Source: Dyadobacter sp. SG02 (GTDB taxonomy: Bacteria; Bacteroidota; Bacteroidia; Cytophagales; Spirosomataceae). Taken from it: a DNA stretch of 40,839 nucleotides. Position 1 is the first letter of the stretch, and each line of letters starts with the position of its first letter. Positions 8,471 to 16,620 of the stretch are shown in pieces. The notes beneath the pieces were generated by a model. That model saw only the letters and a list, made by a program, of their open reading frames with translations. It made no database searches and was not told the origin of the DNA. The translations under genes and the position numbers were made by a program. The DNA is taken from the NCBI RefSeq assembly GCF_900109045.1, contig NZ_FNYL01000025.1:1-40839 (forward strand). Reading direction: 5' to 3'.

Positions 8471-10348
8471 TTAGGAATTGGCAAATTCGCTGTTGCCCCA
8501 ACGCGTACCTTCGGTGTAATATCGTGCGATGCCCATTACCAGGGGCCACACCAAAATGAGGAGAATCACGATCCACATATTTCGGTAGGTAACAGGATCA
8601 TAAAAAAGCTTGGCGGTGAAAACTCGTGCCTGGCCATACATATTCGAATCGCGGGTGGCCGTCATCTGTAAAACATAAGTCCCGGCAGGTATTTTTGTAA
8701 ACTGAATACTATTTTCCTGCGAACCCTCCGTCCAGTGAGACCCATCTTCATAACCCGAATAAAATTCAACACCGTTCTCCGCACTGTATTCACTGCCGTC
8801 GATCGTATTGACGAGCGTGGCATTCAGCTCCAACCATGAGTTTTCCACCGGCGACCGGAAATTCAGTTCGAGCCCACTGCTCGTTTTTTCCAGTTCGAAT
8901 TTTTCAGAGAGAAAGAGCTGTGTATTAAGCGAATCTGCAAAATAGTAGTTTGAATCCAAAACCAGGCGGTCGCTGTGCATACTGCCTGTCAGCAACTGAA
9001 CCAGTACTGCCAGCACCCAGGCTATCACGCCCGATCTGGCAATCGTTCCGGTATCGACTTTGATCCAGGGCGGCTGCGCAGGCGCTACACCTTGGCGCTC
9101 CGGAAGCGATTTGAAGCTTTGAGCAGCAATCACCGCCCGCGGAACATATTTCCCCCGAAACCAGGTGGCCCGCTTCTTATGGTCCCGCTCGATGCTCATT
9201 ATCTCCGGCGGCGCAATGTAGTCCATCGACTCCATTTCCTCATGCTTCGAAAACACATCGCCCGGGAATTCACCCAAAGCATAAAGAATGCGGTAATGGT
9301 ATTTCGAATACCGCCTGAAATGCTGATTATCAAACTCAATCCGGTGCAAGCGGGCTTCGGTCGGCTTCGGAGCGTGCCGCGTCTCTTTCAGGTAAGTCCA
9401 ATGCCCGGCCGACTCGGTGAGGAACATAAACCCGTGCAGTTTGCTGTAAAGCGTGTATTCGTGCCAGTAATCTGTGCGCGAATCGGTGTCGTATTTCTGG
9501 GCGAGCCCTACCACCTGGTAATCGCCGCCGTCGAGGGTAATCCGCTCCCCGATATCGAAAGAAAAGTGCTGATAATAAGTTTGTTGTGCACCACGCGTCG
9601 CACACTCCCCGCTCAGGTACGAATGCCGGGTTTCGCATTGGCCGCAAACCCAGCTTTGACCGTAAGGATAGGTCAGCACCCGGTTTTCAGCATGACAATT
9701 GCGGCAGTTAAAAACTTTACCGTCTAACGCAACTTCCCGCGTATTGCTGAGGAAAAGCATTTCAGGTGCTATGTCATGACAGGCAAATGCCAGGGCTACC
9801 TCTTCGCTGTAAGCGACCAGTTCCACCCGTTCCGTATTTGAACTTGCCTCGATACTATTCAAGCGGTCGGGCAGTGTAGGCGCGAACACATTTCCCTCTA
9901 TCTCGACGACGCGGCTTTCGTTCCGGGCTGTCACCAAAAATTCACGGTCGTCGGGCAAGTTCAGCCCCTGCGCATTCGATCTGAACTTGCGGGCGATCGT
10001 CGCGTCCTTGAACGGCAGGGTCTCGCAAATCGTGTACATTCCGTACCCTTCGGCTAAATGGCGTGTAAAGCCGTCGTTACAGTCGAGCGTCCAATAGTTA
10101 TAAGCCTGGTCTTCGAAAAGTACCCTCAACCTCCCGGTAACAGTAAACGCAATGTCTTTCCAGTTTCCCGTAGTACCTGGCTGGATCACATCCGACGTCC
10201 CGGAAAGCGGTTCCATTTTGACTTCCGTGAGGTCATCACCTGAGCGGTACCAAACCTTTCCGCACCCGCAGCCAGCCAGATTATTCGAACCCTGAAAATA
10301 CACCGGCTTGCCGCAGGATGGGCAAATTGCAAGTTTGCTTGTTCCCAT
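8471..10348 (-). CDS. DUF4178 domain protein with zinc ribbons
   Basis: The 625-aa product begins with a zinc-ribbon (C9, C12, C27, C29), followed by a DUF4178-type beta-rich region, a second CxxC pair set near residues 208-236 (CRNCHAEN and VCGQC), and another DUF4178-like stretch (GERITLDGGDYQVVGLAQKY). Two membrane helices lie near residues 435-455 and 590-610, with a predicted extracytoplasmic beta domain between them. DUF4178 has no established biochemical role. It begins 3 nt after the SpeD-like stop codon, so it is co-transcribed with it. The family call rests on remembered sequence features. Confidence 0.82.
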   Translation of the reverse strand: MGTSKLAICPSCGKPVYFQGSNNLAGCGCGKVWYRSGDDLTEVKMEPLSGTSDVIQPGTTGNWKDIAFTVTGRLRVLFEDQAYNYWTLDCNDGFTRHLAEGYGMYTICETLPFKDATIARKFRSNAQGLNLPDDREFLVTARNESRVVEIEGNVFAPTLPDRLNSIEASSNTERVELVAYSEEVALAFACHDIAPEMLFLSNTREVALDGKVFNCRNCHAENRVLTYPYGQSWVCGQCETRHSYLSGECATRGAQQTYYQHFSFDIGERITLDGGDYQVVGLAQKYDTDSRTDYWHEYTLYSKLHGFMFLTESAGHWTYLKETRHAPKPTEARLHRIEFDNQHFRRYSKYHYRILYALGEFPGDVFSKHEEMESMDYIAPPEIMSIERDHKKRATWFRGKYVPRAVIAAQSFKSLPERQGVAPAQPPWIKVDTGTIARSGVIAWVLAVLVQLLTGSMHSDRLVLDSNYYFADSLNTQLFLSEKFELEKTSSGLELNFRSPVENSWLELNATLVNTIDGSEYSAENGVEFYSGYEDGSHWTEGSQENSIQFTKIPAGTYVLQMTATRDSNMYGQARVFTAKLFYDPVTYRNMWIVILLILVWPLVMGIARYYTEGTRWGNSEFANS

Positions 10349-10351
10349 GGC

Positions 10352-10762
10352 TCATCGGACAATTTGATGTTCAGAAACAACCTCTGCCTCGAAATAGGCG
10401 ATGATCCGGTCGAAAATGGCACGGACGGTGCCGTTATTGACCCGCTGGAAATTGCTGAGGTAAATATCCAGGTTAATTTTGCCAAACTCCGGCCAGGTGT
10501 GCACCGACAAATGGCTCTCGCTGAGGCAGATAATACCAGTGAAACCGCCTGGTTCGAAATCGTGGTAGACTTCCCCCAGTTTTTGCAGGCCGAATGTGCT
10601 GGTAAGGTCGTCGGCAAGGGTCTTAAAAGCGGTATACTCGACTAACAAGGGTGTTTTATCCGAATGGAGCGTGGCAATAAGGTGCAGTCCGGGGGTATAA
10701 GTTTCCAATAGCGTCAGGTCTTTGATAACAGGCAATTTTATAAAAAACCCGGCAATGCACAA
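10352..10762 (-). CDS. speD: SpeD-like pyruvoyl decarboxylase (S-adenosylmethionine decarboxylase family)
   Basis: The 136-aa protein matches prokaryotic class 1b AdoMetDC, which makes decarboxylated SAM for aminopropyl transfer. The self-cleavage motif LSESHLSVHTWPE is intact: E82-S83 is the expected cleavage bond giving the pyruvoyl group, and H88 matches the processing histidine. However, the Cys that acts as proton donor in Thermotoga SpeD (in its FTCG motif) is replaced here: the aligned residues are YLSN, with S103. The only cysteines are C2 and C79. Substrate may therefore differ. The first codon at 10762 is TTG, with an in-frame stop just upstream, so the exact start is uncertain. It leads the seven-gene operon. 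Confidence 0.85.
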   Translation of the reverse strand: MCIAGFFIKLPVIKDLTLLETYTPGLHLIATLHSDKTPLLVEYTAFKTLADDLTSTFGLQKLGEVYHDFEPGGFTGIICLSESHLSVHTWPEFGKINLDIYLSNFQRVNNGTVRAIFDRIIAYFEAEVVSEHQIVR

Positions 10763-10855
10763 GGTGTAATTTATTTAAATGGTTACTTGCGTGAAACTAA
10801 TGGTGACATGAATTGACGGCTGCCCGCCCAGCTGTTACTATCATTAATTGGGTTC

Positions 10856-11788
10856 ATGCATTTACTTATACGACTATCGCTTATCTCGGCCGCATTTTTA
10901 TTTTCCTGTCAGATCAGGGGACAATCATTGTATTCGAAAGCATTTGGCAAGGAAACCGACGAGCCCGTCCTATTTCTACACGGCGGTCCGGGAAGCAGTT
11001 CGGTCTATTTCGAGGCTACTACTGCTCAAAAACTGGCCGATGAAGGTTTTTACGTGATAATTTATGACCGGCGCGGCGAAGGCAGGTCGAGAGATAGCTT
11101 GGCGAGAATGAATTACGAAGAATTCCTGGACGATGTAAACCGCATTTACCAAAAATATCACATTACCGGCGCCCACCTGATCGGGTTCAGTTTCGGCGGG
11201 CTTGTTACCACGCTTTTTGCAGAAAAATATCCCGACAAGGTAAAGTCCATTATCCTGACCAGCGCATTGGTTTCTCAACAGGCTTCCTATAATACCATCC
11301 TTCGCTCCGTTCAGCGCATTTACAGGGATCAAAACGACACCGCAAGTTTAGCGACATTGAGCAGGATCAGCGAAATGGACACCCTGTCCCTGGCCTACCG
11401 CACCGAGGTTTTCGCGCATGCCTCCAAAAACGGCTTTTTTAATCTGCAAAACCCGGATTCCGAGGCGCAGCGAATCTATGCGACCTACAAAACAGATACA
11501 TTAATCAAGAGCTATGTCAAAAATGAACGCGCGGTAGAAACGCTCTGGAAAAATGAAGAGCGGAAAAATATTGACGTGACGCCCGTTTTGCACAAACTCG
11601 CGCGAGCCGGGATTCCAATATATGCTATTTATGGAAAACAGGACGGTCTCTATTCCTCGAACCAGATCACCCGTTTACGTCAGATCACCGGCAAGTCCAG
11701 GCTCATTTACCTTGAAAATTGTTCGCATACCGTTTTTATCGATCAGCAGGCGAAGTTTATCGGAGCATTGAAAGGTTGGCTTAAATAA
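10856..11788 (+). CDS. Exported alpha/beta hydrolase (proline iminopeptidase-like)
   Basis: This 310-aa protein has a signal peptide with a possible lipobox (AAFLFSC, C18), so it is exported or lipid-anchored. The oxyanion motif LHGGPG (41-46), nucleophile elbow GFSFGG (S112), acid D263 in YGKQDG and H291 in NCSHTVF form a complete catalytic set. HGGPG is typical of the prolyl aminopeptidase (S33) branch, but substrates in this fold vary too much to name one. It is divergent from the speD operon across a 93-nt gap, which must hold both promoters; no clear consensus is visible there. Confidence 0.88.
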   Translation: MHLLIRLSLISAAFLFSCQIRGQSLYSKAFGKETDEPVLFLHGGPGSSSVYFEATTAQKLADEGFYVIIYDRRGEGRSRDSLARMNYEEFLDDVNRIYQKYHITGAHLIGFSFGGLVTTLFAEKYPDKVKSIILTSALVSQQASYNTILRSVQRIYRDQNDTASLATLSRISEMDTLSLAYRTEVFAHASKNGFFNLQNPDSEAQRIYATYKTDTLIKSYVKNERAVETLWKNEERKNIDVTPVLHKLARAGIPIYAIYGKQDGLYSSNQITRLRQITGKSRLIYLENCSHTVFIDQQAKFIGALKGWLK

Positions 11789-11979
11789 ATCATAGTTAAC
11801 TGATTAACAGCACATTATACTATCTCAATCAGAAGCAAACCGGGCCGCAAACCAACTTTTACAAGTACTTAACATTCTTTTACAACTTGCCTGGGCACGA
11901 AAAAAAGCAGAACCAGTATGTTTGAAAATCGGTGGGGAAGGATTTCGGGTTATATGTCAGAACTGTTAAAGAATAATAT

Positions 11980-12399
11980 ATGCATAGAAACGGTTTACCT
12001 CAATTAATCAGAACATCCCGGATTTTTGGCCTGGCATTCCTGCTGTCATGCTCCACCGGAAAAATGAAACAGTCCCCTACCGGCCTTCAATACACCATAT
12101 TAAAGAAAGGCCACGGCCCGAAAGCGAAATCCGGGCAACAGATTATGCTTTTCGAGACGACTAGTTACCGGACCGGGCAGGTATTGTATTCCAATGAGAA
12201 TACGACTACGCCGGTGAAGGTGCTCATCGGCGGTAAACAGGCCACGAAGGCGGTTGATGAGGCGCTCGTGGGTATGCGCGAGGGGGAGATCAAAAAGATC
12301 GTCGCACCTCCCTATCTCGTGAAAAGAACCGGCTATCCGCCTAATGTCCATCCCGATTCGACGCTGGTAATCAAAATGATCCTGCACAAAATCCTCTGA
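11980..12399 (+). CDS. FKBP-type peptidyl-prolyl isomerase-like lipoprotein
   Basis: A 139-aa protein with a lipoprotein signal (AFLLSCSTG, C24) followed by a single FKBP-like domain: LQYTILKKGHGPKAKSGQQI, then VDEALVGMREGEIKKIVAPP, then HPDSTLVIKMILHKIL. The usual FKBP sequence GWEEGL and the aromatic GYG are changed (VDEALVGM; KRTGYPPN), so isomerase activity may be weak. It probably acts in the periplasm as a chaperone. It is a single gene with a 191-nt upstream gap that shows no other feature of note. Confidence 0.8.
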   Translation: MHRNGLPQLIRTSRIFGLAFLLSCSTGKMKQSPTGLQYTILKKGHGPKAKSGQQIMLFETTSYRTGQVLYSNENTTTPVKVLIGGKQATKAVDEALVGMREGEIKKIVAPPYLVKRTGYPPNVHPDSTLVIKMILHKIL

Positions 12400-12446
12400 G
12401 CGCAATGCGAACGAAGATGGGTCAGGGTTAAGGTCTGCTTGTAAAA

Positions 12447-12478
12447 AAAGGAGGCCGATACCAGGTACCGCCTCCTTT
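12447..12478 (-). terminator. Rho-independent terminator for the minus-strand lipoprotein gene
   Basis: The 9-bp arms AAAGGAGGC (12447-12455) and GCCTCCTTT (12470-12478) enclose a 14-nt loop that can itself pair weakly (ACC/GGT). On the minus strand the stem is followed by a T-run (complement of 12443-12449), so it mainly ends the gene at 12502-13209. It lies between convergent genes and may also slow transcription from the plus side. Confidence 0.8.
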
Positions 12479-12501
12479 CCAACTTTTGAATAAAACAGAT
12501 G

Positions 12502-13209
12502 CTATTTCGTAGTCGCTTCCGTCAGTTTCACTTTTACGGATGTATAATACAATGTAGTGGTCGCTTCGAAACCGGAATCCGTTCCGAAAATGAGCCATAG
12601 GTTGCCGCTCGCGTCGGTTTTACCTTTGAATTCACCGGTTTTGGTGAGCAGCTTGTACCCCACTTTATCGGTACCGTTGCCAATGTCGCCGATCACTTTC
12701 ATGTCCTTACCGTCATTTTTCTGCTGGATCTTGTCGATGTTCATGCGGTAATGATCCAGGTTATCGACCGTCGTCTTGGGCTCCGTGCCCACCGCGCCGA
12801 TTCCCACGCTCACCGCATTAGGCGCCCCGCCTGCGCCTGCCCAGCCTTCCGAGGGCGCATCAGACGCGAATTCAAGTGTGAATGCCGCATTGTATTCCTG
12901 GTTCGGTTTTAGCCCTGTCATTTTCTTTTTGAAATACATAAACAGGTCGTCGCTGTGGTTGTTGCCCGAAATGCGGAAACCCTTTTTCTGGGTGTCGAGC
13001 GGCGCGGGCAGGTTGCCGATGCCTTCTTCGAGTTTCCAGTCCGATTCCATCTTCACCGGATAGTCGGAAAAACCGGCTGTCCATCCCTTCTTGTCGCCGT
13101 TAAACTGGTCGTTGAGCTCCATCTGCGGAGGCAGGTTCGGTGCGCCGTCGTCGTCGTTGCAGGACAGGAACAGGAACGGCAGGCCGAGCAAAAAAACTAA
13201 CTTTTTCAT
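12502..13209 (-). CDS. Hypothetical lipoprotein
   Basis: The 235-aa product has a clear lipobox (FLFLSCNDDD, C17) and an Asp-rich linker, which suggests an outer-membrane lipoprotein. The rest is beta-rich: GWTAGFSDYPVKMESDWKLE, then NSH-like RISGNNHSDDLFMYFKKKM, and a C-terminal strand LYYTSVKVKL. The layout resembles the jelly-roll carbohydrate-binding fold, but no specific family is recognised. It is monocistronic, with its own terminator downstream and 158 nt separating it from the efflux operon upstream. Confidence 0.85.
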   Translation of the reverse strand: MKKLVFLLGLPFLFLSCNDDDGAPNLPPQMELNDQFNGDKKGWTAGFSDYPVKMESDWKLEEGIGNLPAPLDTQKKGFRISGNNHSDDLFMYFKKKMTGLKPNQEYNAAFTLEFASDAPSEGWAGAGGAPNAVSVGIGAVGTEPKTTVDNLDHYRMNIDKIQQKNDGKDMKVIGDIGNGTDKVGYKLLTKTGEFKGKTDASGNLWLIFGTDSGFEATTTLYYTSVKVKLTEATTK

Positions 13210-13367
13210 GAGCTGTTATTTGGTTTTAAAATCACCTAAGTGACGTAAAACCGCGTTGGTTTGGTTGGAATAGCGCCACAAAAGTTATTCTCGCCCGCCG
13301 CTGCCCGCCTGAAAATGAGCGGCCTAGGTTGTGTTATTTTTTTAAGTAACCCTATTAAAACGCCTGG

Positions 13368-16300
13368 TTACGAAGCGACGATCCGGGCTGCTCTGCCGTG
13401 CTTTTTGCGGTTGAAAAACGTGTAAATGATCGGAAAAACGAGAAGCGTCAGGATGGTCGCCGTAATGAGCCCGCCGATCACCACGATGGCCAGCGGCTTC
13501 TGCGTTTCGGACCCAATGCCGGTCGACATTGCCGCCGGCAGCAAGCCGATCGCCGCCATCAGCGCCGTCATGACCACCGGCCTGATACGCGATTTCACGC
13601 CCTGCCGCACCGCCTCTTCCAACGGCATGCGGGCCGCCAGGTTTTTGTTGAATACCGAAATCAATATCACCCCATTCTGCACGCATAATCCAAACAATGC
13701 AATGAACCCGACACCCGCCGAAATTCCGAAGTTCATATGCGTGACGTGCAGTGCGAGGATACCGCCTACCAATGCAAAGGGTACGTTCGCGAGCACCAAA
13801 CCGGCATCTTTGGCATTGCTGAACATGATAAAGAGCAAGATAAAAATGCCGATCAGGCTCACCGGCACCACCTGCGCCAGCCGGTCGGTGGCGCGCACCT
13901 GGTTTTCGAACTCTCCTACCCATTCTACGGAATATCCCTTGGGCAAATCCGTCAGTTTTTCTTTTACGCGCTGCTGCGCTTCCGCGATGGTCCCACCTAA
14001 ATCTCTGCCGCGAACAGAAAATTTAACACCGATAAATCGCTTGTTATTATCCCTGTAAACGAAAGCCGGACCAGTGATTTTGCGGATTGTCGCAATTTCC
14101 TTCAAAGGAATTTTGCTGCCTGTGAGCGTCGGGACCATCAGTTGCTGGATGCTCTGTTCGTCGGCGCGGTACTCCTGTTTGTAGCGTAAACGAATATCGA
14201 ATTTGCGCTCGCCTTCGTATAAAATGGAGGCTGTCTTTCCCCCGATCGCCATTTCGATTACCGCTTGCGCGTCGGCGGTACTTACGCCGTACTGTGCCAT
14301 TTTGTGGTCGTGGAGGATCACGCTGATCTCAGGCTGGCCGATATTACGGATCAGGCCGAGGTCTTTGATGCCGTCCACGTTCCGCACGGCGTCCATCGCG
14401 ATGTTGGCGTACTTTTCCAGCTCCTGCAAATCGGAACCGAATATCTTGATACCGTTGCTGGCCTTGTATCCCGCCACGGCTTCGGCCACATTGTCGACGA
14501 TCGGTTGGGAATAATTGTACAAAACACCGGGATAATTGCCGAGCCGCTTGTTCATTTCGTCGGTCAGCTGCTCGACGTTGATCTTCCGTTTCCATTCCTT
14601 TTGCGGCACGAGATCTACCTGAAACTGGCAGAAATAGAAGCCATTAGGGTCGGTACCGTCGTTGGAGCGGCCTACCTGCGAAAGCACCTGCTTCACTTCT
14701 GGAAAGGTTTTCAGATCGTGGCGGATTTTCTGCGACATTTTCACACTCTCAGGCAGCGACATGCTCATCGGAAGCTCGGCCGTCACCCATAATGCACCCT
14801 CGTTCAGTTGGGGCAAGAACTCGGTACCCAGCAAAGTAGCTGAGAAAAGCGACACGCACAGGAATGCCGTCGCGGCCATCATACTGATCTTTTTACGGGC
14901 GTAACACCATTCAAAACCTTTGGAAACAGTTTTATCAAAAAAATTAACGACGGGATTATTCTTCTCCCGCACATTCCTGTTCAGCAAAAAAGAACAAAGC
15001 ACCGGCACCAGCGTAAGTGTGTAAAACAATGCGCCGAGCAATGCGAAACCCAGCGTGTAAGCAAGCGGACTGAACATTTTGCCTTCCACTTTCTGGAAAC
15101 TGAAAATGGGTATCAATGCGGTGATAATGATGAGTTTGGAGAAGAAAATAGCCTTACCCAGCTCCCCGCCCGTCTTTTTAATCAATCCTAACTTGGACAA
15201 ACGGTTGAACCGCGCCATCCCCCGCTTGTGCGCCAGGTGGTCGAGGGCTACGAACACACCTTCGACCATTACTACCGCCCCATCGATGATAATGCCGAAA
15301 TCGATCGCGCCCATCGATAACAGGTTGGCCGACATGCCTTTGAGATACAAACAGGTAAATGCAAAGAGCAATGCAAGGGGGATAATGATCGACACGATGA
15401 CGGTGGTACGCCAGTCGGCCATGAACAAAAACACGATAACCGTCACGAGCACAACACCTTCCATGAGGTTATGCTTTACCGTATCGGCGCAGAATTCGAT
15501 CAGGTTGTCGCGGTCATAAAAGGTAACCATCTTCACATCCGGCGGTAGTATTTTGGTATTCAATTCCGTGATTTTCTCCTTGATGCGCGCCAGTACCTCG
15601 CTCGGGTTTTCCCCTTTTCGCTGCACCACAATACCCTCCACGACATCATCTCTCTCATCCAGCCCTACCTGCCCCACCCGCGGTAAATCCGACTCCTTCA
15701 CATCCGCCACATGCTTCACCAGAACGGGGTAATCCTTTACATATTCGACAATGATATTCTCGATATCCTGCGCCGATTCCAGCAGCCCGATCCCGCGCAC
15801 GACGTACGCCTGACCGTTCTTTTCGATCACGTCACCACCCACGTTGATATTGCTTTTCGTAACCGCCTCGTACACGTCCGCAGGGGTGATATTGTATTTC
15901 GCCAATGCCGTGGGGTTTACCTGCACTTCGTAAATCTTCTCCCGACCTCCAAATGCGACCACATCGGCCACGCCCGGCACGCTACGTAACTGCCGGTCGA
16001 TCACCCAGTTCTGTAACGTCAGCAATTCGCGGCTGTCACGATCCTTACTTTCGAGGGTATACCTGAAAATCTCACCCGTAGGTCCGTAGGGTGGCTGTAC
16101 TTCGGGGTCGACGCCGTCGGGCAACGACACGGTACGAAGCTGGTTATTAACCTGTTGTCTTGCAAAAAAATCTTCAATGCCGTCGTCGAATATGATTTTA
16201 ATCACCGACAGCCCGAACATCGTCACGCTCCGCACATTGGCTTTTTTTTGCACGGAATTCATGGCAATCTCGATCGGCTGGGTCACAAAGCGTTCGATCT

Positions 16301-16487
16301 CCTCGGCGCTGCGGCCGTTCCATTGCGAAACGATGATGATCTGCGTATTCGTAATGTCCGGAAATGCTTCCAGCGGCGTCGCCCGATAACTCGCAACGCC
16401 CGCCACGACAAGCAGCCCGGTCAGGAAAAATATGAAAAAGCGGTTCCTGAGCGAGAAGCCCACGATTCCTCTGATGAATTTGTTCAT
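13368..16487 (-). CDS. CusA/CzcA-family heavy-metal RND efflux pump
   Basis: At 1039 aa it has the standard RND length and layout: an N-terminal helix (FSLRNRFFIFFLTGLLVV), two large periplasmic loops and twelve membrane helices. The TM4 proton-relay signature IDFGIIIDGAVVMVEG (D396, D402, E409) follows the DFGxxxDGAxxxVE pattern that has been associated with divalent-cation pumps (Zn, Co, Cd, Ni), rather than the AxGxxxDA pattern of Cu/Ag pumps; the usual final Asn is Gly here. It exports metal from periplasm or cytoplasm through the TolC partner encoded in the same operon. The gap to the adaptor gene is 133 nt and contains repeats. Confidence 0.94.
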   Translation of the reverse strand: MNKFIRGIVGFSLRNRFFIFFLTGLLVVAGVASYRATPLEAFPDITNTQIIIVSQWNGRSAEEIERFVTQPIEIAMNSVQKKANVRSVTMFGLSVIKIIFDDGIEDFFARQQVNNQLRTVSLPDGVDPEVQPPYGPTGEIFRYTLESKDRDSRELLTLQNWVIDRQLRSVPGVADVVAFGGREKIYEVQVNPTALAKYNITPADVYEAVTKSNINVGGDVIEKNGQAYVVRGIGLLESAQDIENIIVEYVKDYPVLVKHVADVKESDLPRVGQVGLDERDDVVEGIVVQRKGENPSEVLARIKEKITELNTKILPPDVKMVTFYDRDNLIEFCADTVKHNLMEGVVLVTVIVFLFMADWRTTVIVSIIIPLALLFAFTCLYLKGMSANLLSMGAIDFGIIIDGAVVMVEGVFVALDHLAHKRGMARFNRLSKLGLIKKTGGELGKAIFFSKLIIITALIPIFSFQKVEGKMFSPLAYTLGFALLGALFYTLTLVPVLCSFLLNRNVREKNNPVVNFFDKTVSKGFEWCYARKKISMMAATAFLCVSLFSATLLGTEFLPQLNEGALWVTAELPMSMSLPESVKMSQKIRHDLKTFPEVKQVLSQVGRSNDGTDPNGFYFCQFQVDLVPQKEWKRKINVEQLTDEMNKRLGNYPGVLYNYSQPIVDNVAEAVAGYKASNGIKIFGSDLQELEKYANIAMDAVRNVDGIKDLGLIRNIGQPEISVILHDHKMAQYGVSTADAQAVIEMAIGGKTASILYEGERKFDIRLRYKQEYRADEQSIQQLMVPTLTGSKIPLKEIATIRKITGPAFVYRDNNKRFIGVKFSVRGRDLGGTIAEAQQRVKEKLTDLPKGYSVEWVGEFENQVRATDRLAQVVPVSLIGIFILLFIMFSNAKDAGLVLANVPFALVGGILALHVTHMNFGISAGVGFIALFGLCVQNGVILISVFNKNLAARMPLEEAVRQGVKSRIRPVVMTALMAAIGLLPAAMSTGIGSETQKPLAIVVIGGLITATILTLLVFPIIYTFFNRKKHGRAARIVAS

Positions 16488-16520
16488 GATTCAATTTTGA
16501 ATGATTGAAGGAAGAATGTG

Positions 16521-16619
16521 TGAATGAGTGAATTTTGAATGAGTGAATATTGAATAATTGATTAATCGGATGGAGGGCGGATCTGTAATTGAGAAATTCA
16601 AAAAACATTCACTCATTCA
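16521..16619. repeat. Intercistronic direct and inverted repeats in the efflux operon
   Basis: The 13-mer TGAATGAGTGAAT occurs at 16521-16533 and again at 16536-16548, and its exact reverse complement ATTCACTCATTCA lies at 16607-16619, next to the adaptor stop codon. Related degenerate units (TTGAATGATTGAA, TTGAATAATTGATT) fill the gap. In the transcript the 3' end of the adaptor gene could pair with either copy just upstream of the pump start. A role in RNA stability or relative expression is a guess; simple-repeat slippage is the plain alternative. Confidence 0.6.
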
Positions 16620-16620
16620 A

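Noticed and set aside
11917..11924. TATGTTTG as a promoter for the FKBP-like gene
   Set aside because: It fits the -7 consensus, but no TTG lies 17-23 nt upstream (the nearest is 27 nt away).
14265..14792. Plus-strand ORF of 175 codons inside the RND pump gene
   Set aside because: It is antisense to a well-conserved pump domain and is rich in His/Gln low-complexity stretches. No domain is visible.
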